Assembly: GCA_015233485.1 (NCBI GenBank)
Contig: JADFXO010000275.1
Span: 1-5,480, forward strand
Length of the DNA: 5,480 bases
DNA from: Nitrospirota bacterium
GTDB taxonomy: Bacteria > Nitrospirota > Thermodesulfovibrionia > Thermodesulfovibrionales > Magnetobacteriaceae
Direction of reading: 5' to 3'
Shown: positions 5,480 through 5,480 of the stretch, piece by piece
Layout of the letters: each line of letters begins with the position of its first letter
Numbering within the stretch: the first letter of the stretch is position 1
Made by a program: the position numbers and the translations under genes
Notes under the pieces: model-generated
The model's input: only the letters and a program-made list of their open reading frames with translations
Database searches by the model: none
What the model was told of the DNA's origin: nothing

Positions 5480-5480
5480 A

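Overview
The window looks like a chromosomal segment of a Gram-negative-type environmental bacterium. Base composition is moderate, about 45-50% GC in hand-counted rows of the main genes. The gene content (an RNase Z-like metallo-beta-lactamase, a membrane-anchored SGNH hydrolase, and a GT-C/TPR membrane protein) and a dispersed-type palindrome with a CCGGAATGACG core remind me of Nitrospirota or deltaproteobacterial genomes. That assignment is an impression only; no marker gene is present to confirm it.

Layout, left to right. (1) At 2-685 (+) is the 3' part of an RNase Z-like metallo-beta-lactamase-fold hydrolase whose N-terminus lies off the left edge. (2) At 697-1662 (-), convergent with it and only 11 bases away, is an N-terminally anchored SGNH/GDSL-type hydrolase with non-standard catalytic blocks. 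(3) At 1663-1862 is a 200-base divergent intergenic region with a good sigma-70-type promoter (TTGTCA, 17 bases, TACAAT) firing rightward; a partly palindromic sequence abuts its -35 box. (4) At 1863-2798 (+) is a protein I do not recognise. Its centre carries 17-20-residue repeats that look like turns of a beta-solenoid, loosely bactofilin-like. (5) At 2829-4634 (+), 30 bases downstream and probably in the same transcript, is a polytopic GT-C-like membrane protein ending in four TPRs, resembling TMTC/DUF1736-type proteins. (6) At 4635-4881 is a non-coding region filled by two nested inverted repeats: a 15-bp perfect outer pair and a 25-bp inner pair, 186 bp overall. It looks like a small non-autonomous mobile element (MITE-like). 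(7) At 4882-5391 (+) is an AT-richer TPR gene with a GTG start set by a strong ribosome binding site. Its last TPR is cut off in mid-helix. (8) From about 5356 to the right edge the sequence no longer fits TPR coding. A minus-strand open frame entering from the right edge may be the C-terminal end of another gene, possibly a transposase, marking an insertion junction.

Functionally, the middle of the window (SGNH hydrolase, possible beta-solenoid protein, GT-C/TPR protein) could be a small envelope or surface-glycan module: GT-C enzymes use lipid-linked sugars at the membrane, and anchored SGNH proteins often add or remove acyl groups on glycans. This is inference from families and adjacency. 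The right end looks like an accessory region shaped by mobile elements.
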